Positions 1-8,805 of a stretch of 64,000 nt of DNA are shown here, piece by piece (within the stretch, counting starts at the first letter, position 1; each line of letters opens with the position of its first letter). The notes under the pieces are model-generated. The model was not told where the DNA came from. It ran no database searches and was given only the letters and a program-made list of their open reading frames with translations. Origin of the DNA: an uncultured Lachnospiraceae bacterium (lineage in GTDB: Bacteria > Bacillota > Clostridia > Lachnospirales > Lachnospiraceae); contig URQQ01000020.1 of assembly GCA_900549995.1 (NCBI GenBank), positions 1 to 64,000 on the forward strand. Direction: 5' to 3'. A program made the position numbers and the translations under genes.

Positions 1-1
1 T

Positions 2-445
2 AAACGAATGAAGGGCAGCCTGAAATTTGCACTGAAGGTATCCCTTGGATTTATTACGACAGCGGCAGTCCTTTATTTTGTTGGAGCCGGAACCATTACC
101 CGTATGTTTATGGACAATGAAGCCATTGTGGCATACGGTACCAGATTCCTTCGGGGATTCTGTCTGGGCCTTCCGTTTTTGTGCATGGATTTTATGTCCG
201 TCGGGGTGTTCCAGGCAACTGGAATGGGAAAAGAAGCTTTGATTTTTGCAATTATGCGGAAGATTTTATTGGAAATTCCGGCGCTGTATCTGTTAAACTA
301 TTTATTCCCGCTGTATGGTCTGGCTTACGCTCAGTTTGCAGCAGAGGCAGTTTTAGCCGCAGCCGCAGTCGTGGTGCTGGCGAAACTGTTCAGACGGCTG
401 GATCATCCGGAGACAAAGGAGAGAGAAGAAGCGTGCAGGGATTAG
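2..445 (+). CDS. MATE family efflux transporter, C-terminal part (5' end outside window)
   Basis: The reading frame is open to the left edge, so only about the last 147 residues are present. They contain four hydrophobic segments typical of the last membrane helices of a MATE (multidrug and toxic compound extrusion) antiporter, with MATE-like phrases such as FCLGLPF and GVFQATGMGKEAL. The protein ends in a short charged cytoplasmic tail (FRRLDHPETKEREE). The family exports cationic drugs or metabolites across the cytoplasmic membrane using Na+ or H+ gradients; the substrate cannot be told here. The stop overlaps the start of the downstream acetyltransferase gene by 13 bases, which suggests translational coupling. 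Confidence 0.8.
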   Translation, partial: KRMKGSLKFALKVSLGFITTAAVLYFVGAGTITRMFMDNEAIVAYGTRFLRGFCLGLPFLCMDFMSVGVFQATGMGKEALIFAIMRKILLEIPALYLLNYLFPLYGLAYAQFAAEAVLAAAAVVVLAKLFRRLDHPETKEREEACRD

Positions 446-1215
446 AGGATCCAGGACCTGCTGCCGCCCTGTTCCGGAAATACAGGGATACCATGGTAAA
501 GTCCTGTCTGGAAACAACGATGGGGAAAGTGTTTGCAGACGACCCCAGTTTTCCGCAGACCGCAGCGGCGTGTCTGGGAGAATTTTGTTTTCTGGCAGGA
601 AAGGCAGACAGGAAATTTATAGAAGAACTCAGGGACAAGCATCCCCAGGCAGGGATTCTGGTTCCCAATGGAGAAGGCTGGTCTGAGGTAATTGAACAGA
701 CTTACGGCAGCCAGGCGGAGCGGATTATCCGATATGCCTTTTTGAAAGAAGAGCACGTCTGGGATCTGGATTATCTGGAAAATCTGGCTCAAAGCCTGCC
801 AAAAGGATGTTATCTGAAGCAGATGGATGAAGCGATTTACCAGTACGCAGAAAGCCACGAGTGGGCCAGAGACTGGGTATCCCAGTTTCCGTCTTATGAA
901 GAATTTGCGGAAAAAAGCCTGGGCATAGCGGTAATAAAAGATGGAACCCCAGTGTCGGGAGCTGCCGCTTACTGCGCCAGCCGGAAGGAAATTGAAATCC
1001 AGATTGACACGCTTCCGGAATTTCAGAGAAAAGGGCTGGCGCTGGCCTGCGGGGCAAAGCTGATTCTGGAATGTGAAAAAAGGGGGCTGTATCCCAGCTG
1101 GGACGCCCACAATCCGGCTTCCGCAGCACTGGCCCAAAAGCTGGGATACCACATGGAAAAGGAATATCCGGCTTATGTGGTTTCAGGGAGTTGTGAAAAG
1201 AATAATGGAGGATGA
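433..1215 (+). CDS. GNAT family N-acetyltransferase (GNAT_acetyltran / ZmaR-like type)
   Basis: About 260 residues. The C-terminal third holds a GNAT fold: a central strand with EIEIQIDT, then the acetyl-CoA binding motif QRKGLALACGAKLI, then the usual DAHNPASAALAQKLGY segment. The long N-terminal half is typical of the GNAT_acetyltran family that includes ZmaR-like proteins. It probably transfers acetyl groups to a small amine; the substrate is unknown. I chose the GTG at 433 because a good Shine-Dalgarno (AAAGGAGAG) lies 8-12 bases upstream and the start nests inside the MATE stop region; an ATG further upstream (181) would overlap the MATE gene in another frame. The gene ends 3 bases before sbcD, so it belongs to the same operon. 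Confidence 0.75.
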   Translation: MQGLEDPGPAAALFRKYRDTMVKSCLETTMGKVFADDPSFPQTAAACLGEFCFLAGKADRKFIEELRDKHPQAGILVPNGEGWSEVIEQTYGSQAERIIRYAFLKEEHVWDLDYLENLAQSLPKGCYLKQMDEAIYQYAESHEWARDWVSQFPSYEEFAEKSLGIAVIKDGTPVSGAAAYCASRKEIEIQIDTLPEFQRKGLALACGAKLILECEKRGLYPSWDAHNPASAALAQKLGYHMEKEYPAYVVSGSCEKNNGG

Positions 1216-1218
1216 AAG

Positions 1219-2442
1219 ATGCGTATTTTGCATACAGCAGACTGGCATCTGGGAAAATCACTGGAAGGGAGAAGCCGGCTGGAGGAACAAAGCCGGTTTC
1301 TTTCTGATTTTACGCAGATTGCAAAAGAAGAACAGGCGGATCTGGTAATCGTTGCCGGAGATGTATACGACAGTTACAACCCGCCTGCAGAAGCAGAAAA
1401 ATTATTTTACCGGACCTTAAAGGAGATAACGGAAGGGGGAAAAAGACTGGTGCTGGTCATTGCAGGCAACCATGACAGTCCGGATCGTCTGTCTGCAGCC
1501 GGACCCTTAGCCATGGAACACGGCATTCTGATGGCGGGTCTGCCTGGAAGCGTGATTCCGGCGGGGACGTATGGCTGTCATCAGGTCATAGATTCCGGAG
1601 AGGGCTATGTGGAAATAGAAATAAACGGAGAACGGGCAGTGATTCTGCTGCTTCCCTATCCCAGCGAAAAACGGCTGAACGACGTGATTTATCAGGAAAT
1701 GGACGAAGAAGAGAAACGGGCGTCTTCCTATGGAGAGAGAATTGGACGATTTTTTTCTGCTCTTGAAGGAATATACAGGGAGGATACGATTAATTTGGCT
1801 GTCGCCCATTTATTTGCCATGGACGCGTCTGCAGGCGGATCGGAACGGGGAATCAGCCTGGGCGGATCCTATGTGGTAGATGGAAGCTGTCTGCCCCAGA
1901 AAGCCCAGTATATTGCATTAGGCCATATCCATAAACCTCAGCAGGTTCCCCATACAGATGGAAGGGCATTTTACAGCGGGGCGCCGATGGCCTATCACCG
2001 GAACGAGGCAGGCGCCAGGCGGCAGTGTATTCTGATAGAGGTTCATGCGGGAATGCCGTTTGTAAAAAAGGAAATTCCCCTTCCGGTATATAAACCGGTC
2101 CAGATCTGGCGTGCAGAAAGCGTGGAACAGGCCGTTGGAATGTGTACGGATCATAGCGCGGAAGACTCCTGGGTGTATCTGGAAATTGAAACAGAACGGG
2201 GGTATATCCGGCAGGATGAAATCCGGATGATGAAGTCTTTAAAAGAAGATTTGCTGGAAATACGCCCTATTCCAGTGGGAAAAGCAGGAGAAAAACAGCC
2301 TGCAGACGCAAGGAAAGAGAAAGATTTAAAAGAACTTTTTACAGAATATTACCGTGGGAAAAACGGCGGGGCAGAGCCGGATGAAGAACTGATAGAGCTG
2401 CTTTTAGAACTGAGCCAGAAGAAGGAAGGAGGGAAAACGTGA
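1219..2442 (+). CDS. sbcD: Exonuclease SbcCD subunit D (Mre11-type nuclease)
   Basis: 407 residues, the usual SbcD length. The calcineurin-like phosphoesterase metal-binding motifs appear in order: HTADWHLG (Asp8, His10), GDVYD near residue 47, GNHDS near residue 83, AVAHLF, and GHIHKPQ. SbcD binds two Mn2+ ions and supplies the nuclease of the SbcCD complex, which processes hairpins, cruciforms and double-strand ends. The C-terminal capping region is present. The stop overlaps the sbcC GTG start by four bases (GTGA), the standard coupled arrangement of the two subunits. Confidence 0.96.
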   Translation: MRILHTADWHLGKSLEGRSRLEEQSRFLSDFTQIAKEEQADLVIVAGDVYDSYNPPAEAEKLFYRTLKEITEGGKRLVLVIAGNHDSPDRLSAAGPLAMEHGILMAGLPGSVIPAGTYGCHQVIDSGEGYVEIEINGERAVILLLPYPSEKRLNDVIYQEMDEEEKRASSYGERIGRFFSALEGIYREDTINLAVAHLFAMDASAGGSERGISLGGSYVVDGSCLPQKAQYIALGHIHKPQQVPHTDGRAFYSGAPMAYHRNEAGARRQCILIEVHAGMPFVKKEIPLPVYKPVQIWRAESVEQAVGMCTDHSAEDSWVYLEIETERGYIRQDEIRMMKSLKEDLLEIRPIPVGKAGEKQPADARKEKDLKELFTEYYRGKNGGAEPDEELIELLLELSQKKEGGKT

Positions 2443-5400
2443 AGCCGTTAAAACTGACAATCAAAGGATTAAACAGTTTTGCAGAAGCCCAGACCATCGA
2501 CTTTGAAGAACTGTCTTCCAAAGGAATTTTTGGGATTTTCGGCCCGACAGGAAGCGGGAAATCCACGATTTTAGACGGAATTACCCTGGCGCTGTACGGA
2601 GACCTGGCACGCAAAAGCAACGGATTTGTAAACTCCAAAGAAGAAGTCCGTCAGGCAAACATTTCGCTGGTCTTTCAGATTTCCGGCCCAAATCCCAGGA
2701 TCTTCCAGGTGGATCGCACGTTTGTAAAAAATAAAGACGCGTCCAGGAAACCCGTTTCCAAAAGCGTGTTAAAGGAGATTCAAAACGGTCGGATAGAGAT
2801 TTTAGAAGAAGGAACGTCAGCCGTAAACGAAGCCTGCGAAAGGCTGATAGGATTAAAAAAAGAGGATTTCCTGCGAACGGTCGTACTTCCGCAAGGAAAA
2901 TTTTCTGAGTTTTTAATGCTTGCTGGAAAAGAGCGGAACGAGATGCTGGAACGTTTGTTTCATCTGGAAGAATACGGAGAACAGCTGTCAGAACGAATTG
3001 GGGAAGAAAAAAAGGTTCTCAGCCATGAAATGGAGAATTTACGGGGGCGTCTGTCTGGATATGAAGAGATTTCCAGAGAAATTCTGGAGGAGAGAAGGAA
3101 CAACAGGACAAAGTGGGAGCAGGAATACCAGGCGTTATCAGAAAACGCAGAACAGCTGAAACAGGCGCTGGAAGAAAAGCAGGCGCTTAGGAAGCTTTTA
3201 GAAGAACAGTCCCTTTACGAACGCCGGCTCAGCAAACTTCTGGCAGGAGAAAGCCAGGTTTCGGACTGGGAAAACAAACTGGCGCTGTCAGAAGAAATAC
3301 AATCCGTAAAACCGGCAAAAGAGCTTTGCAGGCAGAAAGAACAGGAACTTGGGAGAGCCCTTTCTGCCCTTGCATCCAGAAAGAAGGAAGTCAGCCTGGC
3401 GGCAGCAAAGAAAGAATCGGCTGAAAACAGTTTAAAGAACGCAAAACAGGAGGAAGCCAGAATACCGGAACTTCTGGACAGAAAGCAGAAAGCAGAACTG
3501 GCGCTTCCAAAGAATCTGGAACTGGATCGGCTCTGGCAGGAACAAAATCAGCGAAACGGACAGATCCAGGAGCTGGCTCAGGAACTGTCAGAGATCAGGC
3601 AGAGGGAAGTTTTCTGTCTGGAGCAGAAAAACAGAGCGGCTAAAAGACAGAACGATCTTCAGAACAGACTGGAAGAAAATCGGGTGTCTGCCAGTCTGCG
3701 AAAGAACGTCCAGGAGGGAGCGCTGGCAGAGCGGGAACTTAAGAAAAATGACCAGGAGCAAAAAAAGACAGAGGATTTGCGGGCGGCCCTGCTTGAACAA
3801 ACAGAGGGACTGGAACAGGAATGGAACCGGAAGAAAAAGCAGGAGGAACGTCTGACAGAAGCAATTGCCCAATGCCGGAAAGATGAGCAGGAACGGATCA
3901 TAAAGGCGTTCCAAAGCGCGCTGAAAGAAGGCGAGCCATGTCCGGTCTGCGGATCCATCTGCAAAGATTTGTCCGGTATGTTCCAGGAAGGCGAAAACAC
4001 GGATGCCAAAGCGAAAGATTCCTCCCGTCGGATAGAACAGTTTGAACAGGAAAAAGAACGATTACAGAAGGAAGTTTCCCAGATTCAGCTGAAATGGTCG
4101 GCGGGAAAGGCAAAGCTGGAGACAGAGGAAGACCGTCAAAGAGAACTTTCCCATAAGAGAAGAGAGTGGATCCTCCGGCTGAAGCAGCTGTCAGAAGAAA
4201 CTAAAGGGGAACCAAGATTTTCCGGCCTGACGTTTGAAACCATGCAGAAACAGGCAGAAGATATGGATCAGCAGTCGGAAAGCCTTCGCACAGAACTGGA
4301 ATATGCAGAAAGGGAAATGAGAAGCGTACAGGAAGAACTGGAAGCAATCAGCCGCAAAACAATGGAGCTAGAACTTTCTAAAGCCAGATTTGAGACCAGA
4401 CAGGCAGAGACAGAAGCGGCTATGCTCCGGCTTCAGGCAGAGATTGTGCAGCTGATTGGGCAGGAGAAAGGAAGTCAGAAAGAACTGGATAAAATTTCAG
4501 AAGAAATTGAAACCATCCAGAAAGCCGGACAACAGGCAGAGGCAGAGTTTGAAAGCAGAAGGCAGGCGGAAGCAAACGCAAAAGAAGCCGTAAAAGTGGC
4601 AGAAGCAGGGGCCGCTTATGCAAAAACGGCTTGGGAAGAGGCAGAAAGCCGGCTTCAAGGAATTTCCAATTGTCCCAGATTGAAAAAACAACTTGCAGGA
4701 ACAGACCATTACATGGAAGCGGTTTTGGAAAATTGGGAACTGGAACCAGACAAGGCAGAACAGCTGCAAGAGAAAATCCGCAGATACAGAGAGGAAATGG
4801 CAGCCCTTTCCGGCCAGATTGAAGAAAAAAAGAAGCAGATACAGGGCCAGACTTTGGACGAGACAGAGTGGCAGACCTTAACCGCGGCAGTTCAGCAAAT
4901 GGAACGGGATTTGGAAGAAAAGCGGACGGAAGGGATACGGCTTTTGGACAGCGTGGCCCAGGGTCAGATCCGATTAAAAGAAAAAGAAAACCTGCTTCGG
5001 GAATATGAGAAAAAAGAGCACCGCCAGGCGCTGGTTTCACAGCTGGAAGGCCTGATAAAAGGAAAGCGGTTTGTGGAATATGCGGCAAAGGAAAAACTCC
5101 AGTACGTTTCCAGGGAGGCGTCGGAACTCCTTTATCAGCTTTCCTGCGGAACCTATGAACTAGAGTGCGGTGAGCAGGGATATTTCCAGATTGTGGACTT
5201 TAAAAACGGCGGGATCCGGAGGGCAGTCAATACGCTGTCCGGAGGAGAAGTGTTTCTGGCGTCCCTTTCCCTGGCCCTGGCTCTTTCCGCCCAGATCCAG
5301 TTAAGCAGCCATGCCTCCCTGGAACTGTTTTTCCTGGACGAGGGATTCGGCACCTTAGACGACAATTTACTGGACGTGGTAATGGAAGCCCTGGAGAATC

Positions 5401-5537
5401 TGCACAGCTTAAGCAGCAGAGCCATTGGCCTGATTACCCATGTAGAACGGATCCAGAACCAGATGCCGGTAAAACTTCTGGTAAAACCTGCGGAAAGCGG
5501 AGGAAAGGGAAGCAGGACAAAACTGGTGTATTCCTAG
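2439..5537 (+). CDS. sbcC: Exonuclease SbcCD subunit C (Rad50-type SMC ATPase)
   Basis: 1032 residues. Visible parts: Walker A GPTGSGKST (residues 35-43); a Q-loop region; a very long charged coiled coil; a central zinc hook CPVC (Cys501/Cys504) at the coiled-coil apex; a second coiled-coil arm; the ABC signature LSGGE at about 933; and Walker B FFLDEGFGTLD with Asp967-Glu968. The two ATPase halves fold together and the hook dimerises via zinc, as in Rad50. It works with SbcD on DNA hairpins and blocked ends. The start is GTG with a strong GGAAGGAGGG site, overlapping the sbcD stop. Its 3' end overlaps the convergent AraC gene by four bases with no room for a terminator. Confidence 0.96.
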   Translation: MKPLKLTIKGLNSFAEAQTIDFEELSSKGIFGIFGPTGSGKSTILDGITLALYGDLARKSNGFVNSKEEVRQANISLVFQISGPNPRIFQVDRTFVKNKDASRKPVSKSVLKEIQNGRIEILEEGTSAVNEACERLIGLKKEDFLRTVVLPQGKFSEFLMLAGKERNEMLERLFHLEEYGEQLSERIGEEKKVLSHEMENLRGRLSGYEEISREILEERRNNRTKWEQEYQALSENAEQLKQALEEKQALRKLLEEQSLYERRLSKLLAGESQVSDWENKLALSEEIQSVKPAKELCRQKEQELGRALSALASRKKEVSLAAAKKESAENSLKNAKQEEARIPELLDRKQKAELALPKNLELDRLWQEQNQRNGQIQELAQELSEIRQREVFCLEQKNRAAKRQNDLQNRLEENRVSASLRKNVQEGALAERELKKNDQEQKKTEDLRAALLEQTEGLEQEWNRKKKQEERLTEAIAQCRKDEQERIIKAFQSALKEGEPCPVCGSICKDLSGMFQEGENTDAKAKDSSRRIEQFEQEKERLQKEVSQIQLKWSAGKAKLETEEDRQRELSHKRREWILRLKQLSEETKGEPRFSGLTFETMQKQAEDMDQQSESLRTELEYAEREMRSVQEELEAISRKTMELELSKARFETRQAETEAAMLRLQAEIVQLIGQEKGSQKELDKISEEIETIQKAGQQAEAEFESRRQAEANAKEAVKVAEAGAAYAKTAWEEAESRLQGISNCPRLKKQLAGTDHYMEAVLENWELEPDKAEQLQEKIRRYREEMAALSGQIEEKKKQIQGQTLDETEWQTLTAAVQQMERDLEEKRTEGIRLLDSVAQGQIRLKEKENLLREYEKKEHRQALVSQLEGLIKGKRFVEYAAKEKLQYVSREASELLYQLSCGTYELECGEQGYFQIVDFKNGGIRRAVNTLSGGEVFLASLSLALALSAQIQLSSHASLELFFLDEGFGTLDDNLLDVVMEALENLHSLSSRAIGLITHVERIQNQMPVKLLVKPAESGGKGSRTKLVYS

Positions 5538-6379
5538 GGGCGGGCGGCGCTGTTTTTCTGCTGGACCTTTCGCCGGTATTCCCCAGGCGTCATATGGCAG
5601 CTTTTCCGGAAACTCTGGGAAAAATAGCTTTGGGAAGCAAAACCAGAAAGCTGTGCTACTTCGGCGATGCTGTGATCGGTGGTTTCCAGCAGTTCTTTGC
5701 TGACCTGGAGCCGCCGTTCGTTAAGGTAGCTGATGGGAGACAGGCCGTAAGCCTTGGTAAAGGCGTGAACAAAATAATATTTATTCAGATGGGCCAGGGA
5801 AGCCAGGGAGTCTAACGTAATGGTATCCTGGTAGTTGGAGTCAATATGCCGTTTGATGCGGGCGCATATCCGGTTGGAGCGCTCCGATACCATGACGTCA
5901 AAAGCCGAATGGGTAATCCTCTTTAGATGGATGGTCAGGATGTTCAGCATCGAAATACAGATTTCCTGATATCCGTCTGCCTGATGCTCCATTTCAGAAA
6001 GCATGGAATTAAAGTAAAAAAGAAGATTGTCCTTGACCTTGGCACAGTTAAAAATGCTGTATTCTTTTTCTTTCTGGAAGGAGAAGTTCAGGCCTTCCAC
6101 ACCGATGGTAATATAACTCAGAGGCTGCCTGGGATCGGAGCATTCCGTATGGGCCGTGTTGGGGTTGACGATAATCAGGTCGTCTTTTTCAATAGGAATA
6201 GACTGGTCTTCTACAAGAAGGCGGCCGCATCCGGACTTTACGTAGAACAGCTCTGTAAAATGATGGGAATGCATAAAACTTGGCCAGTCGCCTTCGTCGT
6301 TGGCAACGGTTACGTAAAGAAGACGGATGGAATGGACTGCATCCGGATCCAGGTTTAAAGGATATTTTAAACTGCTCAT
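5534..6379 (-). CDS. AraC family transcriptional regulator with N-terminal cupin
   Basis: 281 residues. The N-terminal ~120 residues are a cupin-like ligand domain (HSHHFTELFYVKSG, then DDLIIVNPNTAH). The C-terminal ~100 residues hold the two helix-turn-helix motifs of AraC proteins (LDSLASLAHLNKYYFVHAFTKAYG and IAEVAQLSGFASQSYFSQSFRK) with the family GEYRRK ending. Such proteins usually activate a divergent sugar-uptake operon; here the divergent gene begins like a sugar-type solute-binding lipoprotein but is broken. The start is supported by GAGGAA seven bases upstream. The 3' end overlaps sbcC by four bases tail to tail. Confidence 0.88.
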   Translation of the reverse strand: MSSLKYPLNLDPDAVHSIRLLYVTVANDEGDWPSFMHSHHFTELFYVKSGCGRLLVEDQSIPIEKDDLIIVNPNTAHTECSDPRQPLSYITIGVEGLNFSFQKEKEYSIFNCAKVKDNLLFYFNSMLSEMEHQADGYQEICISMLNILTIHLKRITHSAFDVMVSERSNRICARIKRHIDSNYQDTITLDSLASLAHLNKYYFVHAFTKAYGLSPISYLNERRLQVSKELLETTDHSIAEVAQLSGFASQSYFSQSFRKSCHMTPGEYRRKVQQKNSAARP

Positions 6380-6722
6380 AAGGATTCCTCGCTTTAGATT
6401 TAGAAATATTGTCCCGCTAAAACAGACGGTTTTGACTGATATGGCAAAGTGTTAAAGAATGAAATTTTTATAAAAAATCATATGTGTAGAAAATATACAA
6501 AAAAACAACAGGGACAGAAAGGCGGTTTGATAGAAGTCGACAAAAATAGAAAAATGGCAGAAAAAGCAAATTTCTGTTTTGTATAATACCATAAAAACTA
6601 AAAAAAGACAAGAATTATAAAAAACTGAGCAAAATAAGCGTTGAAAAAAGACGCTTAAAAGGGTAATGTTAGTATAAGAGTTCAAGAAATCTCTGATTTT
6701 AGAAAAAGGAGGAGTTTGTATT
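6380..6722. promoter_or_regulatory. AT-rich divergent control region between araC-type gene and lipoprotein start
   Basis: 343 bases without a gene, noticeably AT-rich with many A-runs. A plausible sigma-A promoter for the rightward lipoprotein gene is TTGAAA (6641-6646), 17 bases, TAATGT (6664-6669). A strong ribosome binding site AAAGGAGGA lies at 6705-6713, ten bases before the ATG at 6723. AraC-family half-sites are expected here but I could not pick a convincing direct repeat. The leftward promoter for the AraC gene was not identified. Confidence 0.45.
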
Positions 6723-6836
6723 ATGAAAACCAAGAAAGTATTAAGTCTTACTCTGGCAGCAGTGATGGCAGCCAGCCTTACTGCCTGCGGCGGCGGCAGC
6801 GGGGATTGTTGCCGGCAAGGCAGAGAAAGAGCTTGA
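6723..6836 (+). pseudogene. 5' fragment of a solute-binding lipoprotein (ABC transporter), cut at the junction
   Basis: The first ~28 codons read as a classic lipoprotein signal peptide: MKTKKV, a hydrophobic core LSLTLAAVMAASL, then lipobox LTAC followed by GGGSGD. This is how Firmicutes extracellular sugar-binding proteins of ABC transporters begin. After the Gly/Ser tract the frame becomes CCRQGRERA and stops at 6836, while a different gene becomes the coding frame. The gene is therefore truncated, not just short. The strong ribosome binding site and divergent AraC regulator agree with a sugar-uptake operon whose remainder is absent from this window. ABC solute-binding identity rests on the signal peptide and context only. 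Confidence 0.7.
6785..6806. other. Junction between two unrelated gene fragments (likely chimeric join)
   Basis: In this GC-rich stretch the lipoprotein frame (Cys-Gly-Gly-Gly-Ser-Gly) ends and the UPF0597 frame (Ala-Ala-Ala-Ala-Gly-Ile-Val) begins. The same bases encode sensible residues of both proteins in different frames, so the join sits in sequence that both parents plausibly shared. Upstream genes favour codons and spacing that differ by eye from downstream genes. See findings for checks. Confidence 0.7.
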
Positions 6837-7836
6837 AGTCATTGCAGAGGTTACGGAAGAAGAGATTGCGGGCATGAAGCATTTCCTCGAATCCGTTCCT
6901 GTCAGTGTGGTTCATATTGATTCTGGAATTACATTTGATATTGTTGTGACAGAATTTAAGGGCGATTCTTATGCGAAAGTGCGGATTGCGAATTATCATA
7001 CGAATATCGTATTGATCGAGAAGGATGGGGAAGTTCTTTTCGAAGTGGAAGTAGAAGGTGAGAAGGAAGAAGGCCTGACAGACCGTTCGCTTCTCGATAT
7101 GAAAAGTATCTGGGAGTTCATTAATTCTGTGGATATTGGGGATATCCATGAAGTGCTGACCCGCCAGATCGATTACAATATGGCAATTGCCGAGGAAGGC
7201 ATGCGCGGAGATTATGGTGCCAATATCGGAAGTGTCCTGCTTGATACTTATGGGGATGATATCATGACGAAGGTAAAAGCGATGGCGGCTGCCGGATCTG
7301 ACGCGAGAATGAATGGCTGTGAACTTCCGGTCATCATTAATTCAGGAAGCGGGAACCAGGGAATGACATGTTCCATTCCGGTTGTTGTCTATGCAAGAGA
7401 ATCCGGGTGTTCACAAGACAAGCTGTACCGTGCGCTGGCGCTGTCGAATCTGGTGGCAATTCATCAGAAGACGGGAATCGGCAGGCTGTCCGCTTATTGC
7501 GGAGCGGTTAGCGCAGGTGCGGGAGCAGGCGCGGGGATTGCCTACTTAAGCGGCGGCGGATATGATGAGATCATCCACACGGTAGTGAATGCTCTTGCGA
7601 TTGTCTCTGGCATTGTCTGTGACGGAGCGAAAGCGTCCTGTGCGGCGAAGATTGCCTCGGCGGTAGATGCAGGGATTCTTGGATATAATATGTATATCAG
7701 AGGACAGCAGTTCTACGGCGGAGATGGAATTGTGACTACAGGTGTCGAAGAGACGATAAAAAATGTCGGACGTCTTGGCAAAGAAGGCATGCGTGAGACG
7801 AACGAAGAAATTATCAGAATTATGGTTGGGGAATAA
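6790..7836 (+). pseudogene. UPF0597 / CdsB-like (serine dehydratase alpha-like) protein, N-terminus missing
   Basis: The frame from about 6790 reads AAAAGIVAGKAEKELEVI and continues to 7836. It matches the middle and end of the UPF0597 (YhaM/CdsB) family: HTNIVLIEKDGEVLF, SDARMNGCELPVIINSGSGNQGM, a small-residue helix AGAGAGAGIAYL, and GIVCDGAKASCAAKIASAV. Members are anaerobic Fe-S cysteine desulfidases or serine-dehydratase-like enzymes of ~420-435 residues, so roughly 80-95 N-terminal residues are missing. The lost part includes the conserved GCTEP cysteine motif near the N-terminus. Without it and its own start the product should be inactive. An internal ATG at 6874 exists but has no good ribosome binding site. 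Loss is caused by the junction at 6785-6806. Confidence 0.82.
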
Positions 7837-7842
7837 AAATGG

Positions 7843-7871
7843 AGTCTGGCTTGTATAAGCCAGACTTTTTG
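7843..7871 (+). terminator. Rho-independent terminator after the UPF0597 gene
   Basis: A perfect ten-base-pair stem AGTCTGGCTT / AAGCCAGACT with loop GTAT is followed by a run of five T. It starts seven bases after the UPF0597 stop codon. Confidence 0.85.
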
Positions 7872-7880
7872 CGTTATAAT
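7851..7880 (+). promoter_or_regulatory. Possible sigma-A promoter for the lipoprotein amidase
   Basis: TTGTAT (7851-7856), an 18-base spacer and a perfect TATAAT (7875-7880) lie 27 bases before the amidase ATG. The -35 overlaps the terminator stem. Confidence 0.45.
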
Positions 7881-7906
7881 GGTTGTCTGAAGACGGAGGT
7901 GGGCAG

Positions 7907-8761
7907 ATGAAAAAAATCAGGACAGCAGTGCTTGTTTTACTCTGTATGACATTGGTATCAGGATGCAGCAGGGCAAAGGAAGAGAAGACAAAAGAAAAGA
8001 ATGCAGAGCCGCTTGTGATAGAGGAACAGACGGAAGAAGAAAATACGCAGGAGCAGATAACAGAACAGGCAGAAGAGCAGCCAGGGGAAAAGAAAGAGGA
8101 TCCGCAGGTGGAAGATTCTGAAAAACCGACAGTCAATGGTCACATTGTCGCCATAGATCCGGGGCATCAGGCGGCCGGCAATCCAGAACAGGAGCCAATC
8201 GGGCCGGGAGCATCGGAGACGAAGGCAAAGGTGGCATCGGGAACATCCGGGACAGCCACCGGAGTCAATGAATACGAACTGACGCTTTCGGTGTCGCTGA
8301 AACTGCAGCAGGAGCTTAAGCAGCGAGGGTATCAGGTGGTCATGATACGGACAGGAAATGAGGTGGATTTAAGCAATGCCGAGAGGGCGCAGACGGCAAA
8401 TGCATCTGGTGCGGAGGTTTTTGTGAGGATTCATGCCAATGGCTCCGAAGATCCATCCGTCCAGGGAGCGCTTACCATGTGTATGACGTCCGCAAATCCT
8501 TATAACGGAACTCTCTATGGGGAAAGCAGAAAACTCTCTGATCTGGTGCTTGACGGCCTCTGTACGGCAACGGGTGCTGTAAAGAATTCCGTCATCGAGA
8601 CAGATACCATGTCCGGCATCAACTGGTGCACGATTCCGGTTACCATTGTGGAGATGGGATTCATGACGAACCCGGAGGAAGATATAAAAATGGAGACAGA
8701 GGAATATCAGGTTCAGACTGCCAAAGGGATTGCGGATGGTATTGATGAATATTTCTCATAA
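7907..8761 (+). CDS. N-acetylmuramoyl-L-alanine amidase (Amidase_3), lipoprotein
   Basis: 284 residues. The N-terminus is a lipoprotein signal (MKKIRTAVLVLLCMTLVSGC; lipidated Cys20), followed by a ~60-residue acidic Glu/Gln-rich spacer. The Amidase_3 zinc hydrolase domain runs from HIVAIDPGH to the end. Likely zinc ligands are the His of DPGH, the Glu of NEYELT and the His of RIHANGS; the catalytic Glu is in VEMGFMTN. It cleaves the amide between muramic acid and the stem peptide, anchored on the outer face of the membrane. The ATG at 7907 has a GGAGGTGGG site; an upstream TTG at 7883 would add eight residues before the signal peptide and is unlikely. Confidence 0.92.
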   Translation: MKKIRTAVLVLLCMTLVSGCSRAKEEKTKEKNAEPLVIEEQTEEENTQEQITEQAEEQPGEKKEDPQVEDSEKPTVNGHIVAIDPGHQAAGNPEQEPIGPGASETKAKVASGTSGTATGVNEYELTLSVSLKLQQELKQRGYQVVMIRTGNEVDLSNAERAQTANASGAEVFVRIHANGSEDPSVQGALTMCMTSANPYNGTLYGESRKLSDLVLDGLCTATGAVKNSVIETDTMSGINWCTIPVTIVEMGFMTNPEEDIKMETEEYQVQTAKGIADGIDEYFS

Positions 8762-8766
8762 ATACG

Positions 8767-8796
8767 TTGACAAAGAGAAGGACAAACATTTATAAT
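8767..8796 (+). promoter_or_regulatory. Sigma-A promoter of the mntP transcript
   Basis: Perfect TTGACA (8767-8772), 18-base spacer, perfect TATAAT (8791-8796). Transcription would start at about 8803, exactly where the riboswitch sequence begins. Confidence 0.8.
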
Positions 8797-8805
8797 AGCT
8801 ACTAA

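Noticed and set aside
4420..5088. Long reading frame opposite sbcC
   Set aside because: It is a shadow of the coiled-coil codons; no ribosome binding site and implausible composition (Pro/Leu/Phe-rich).
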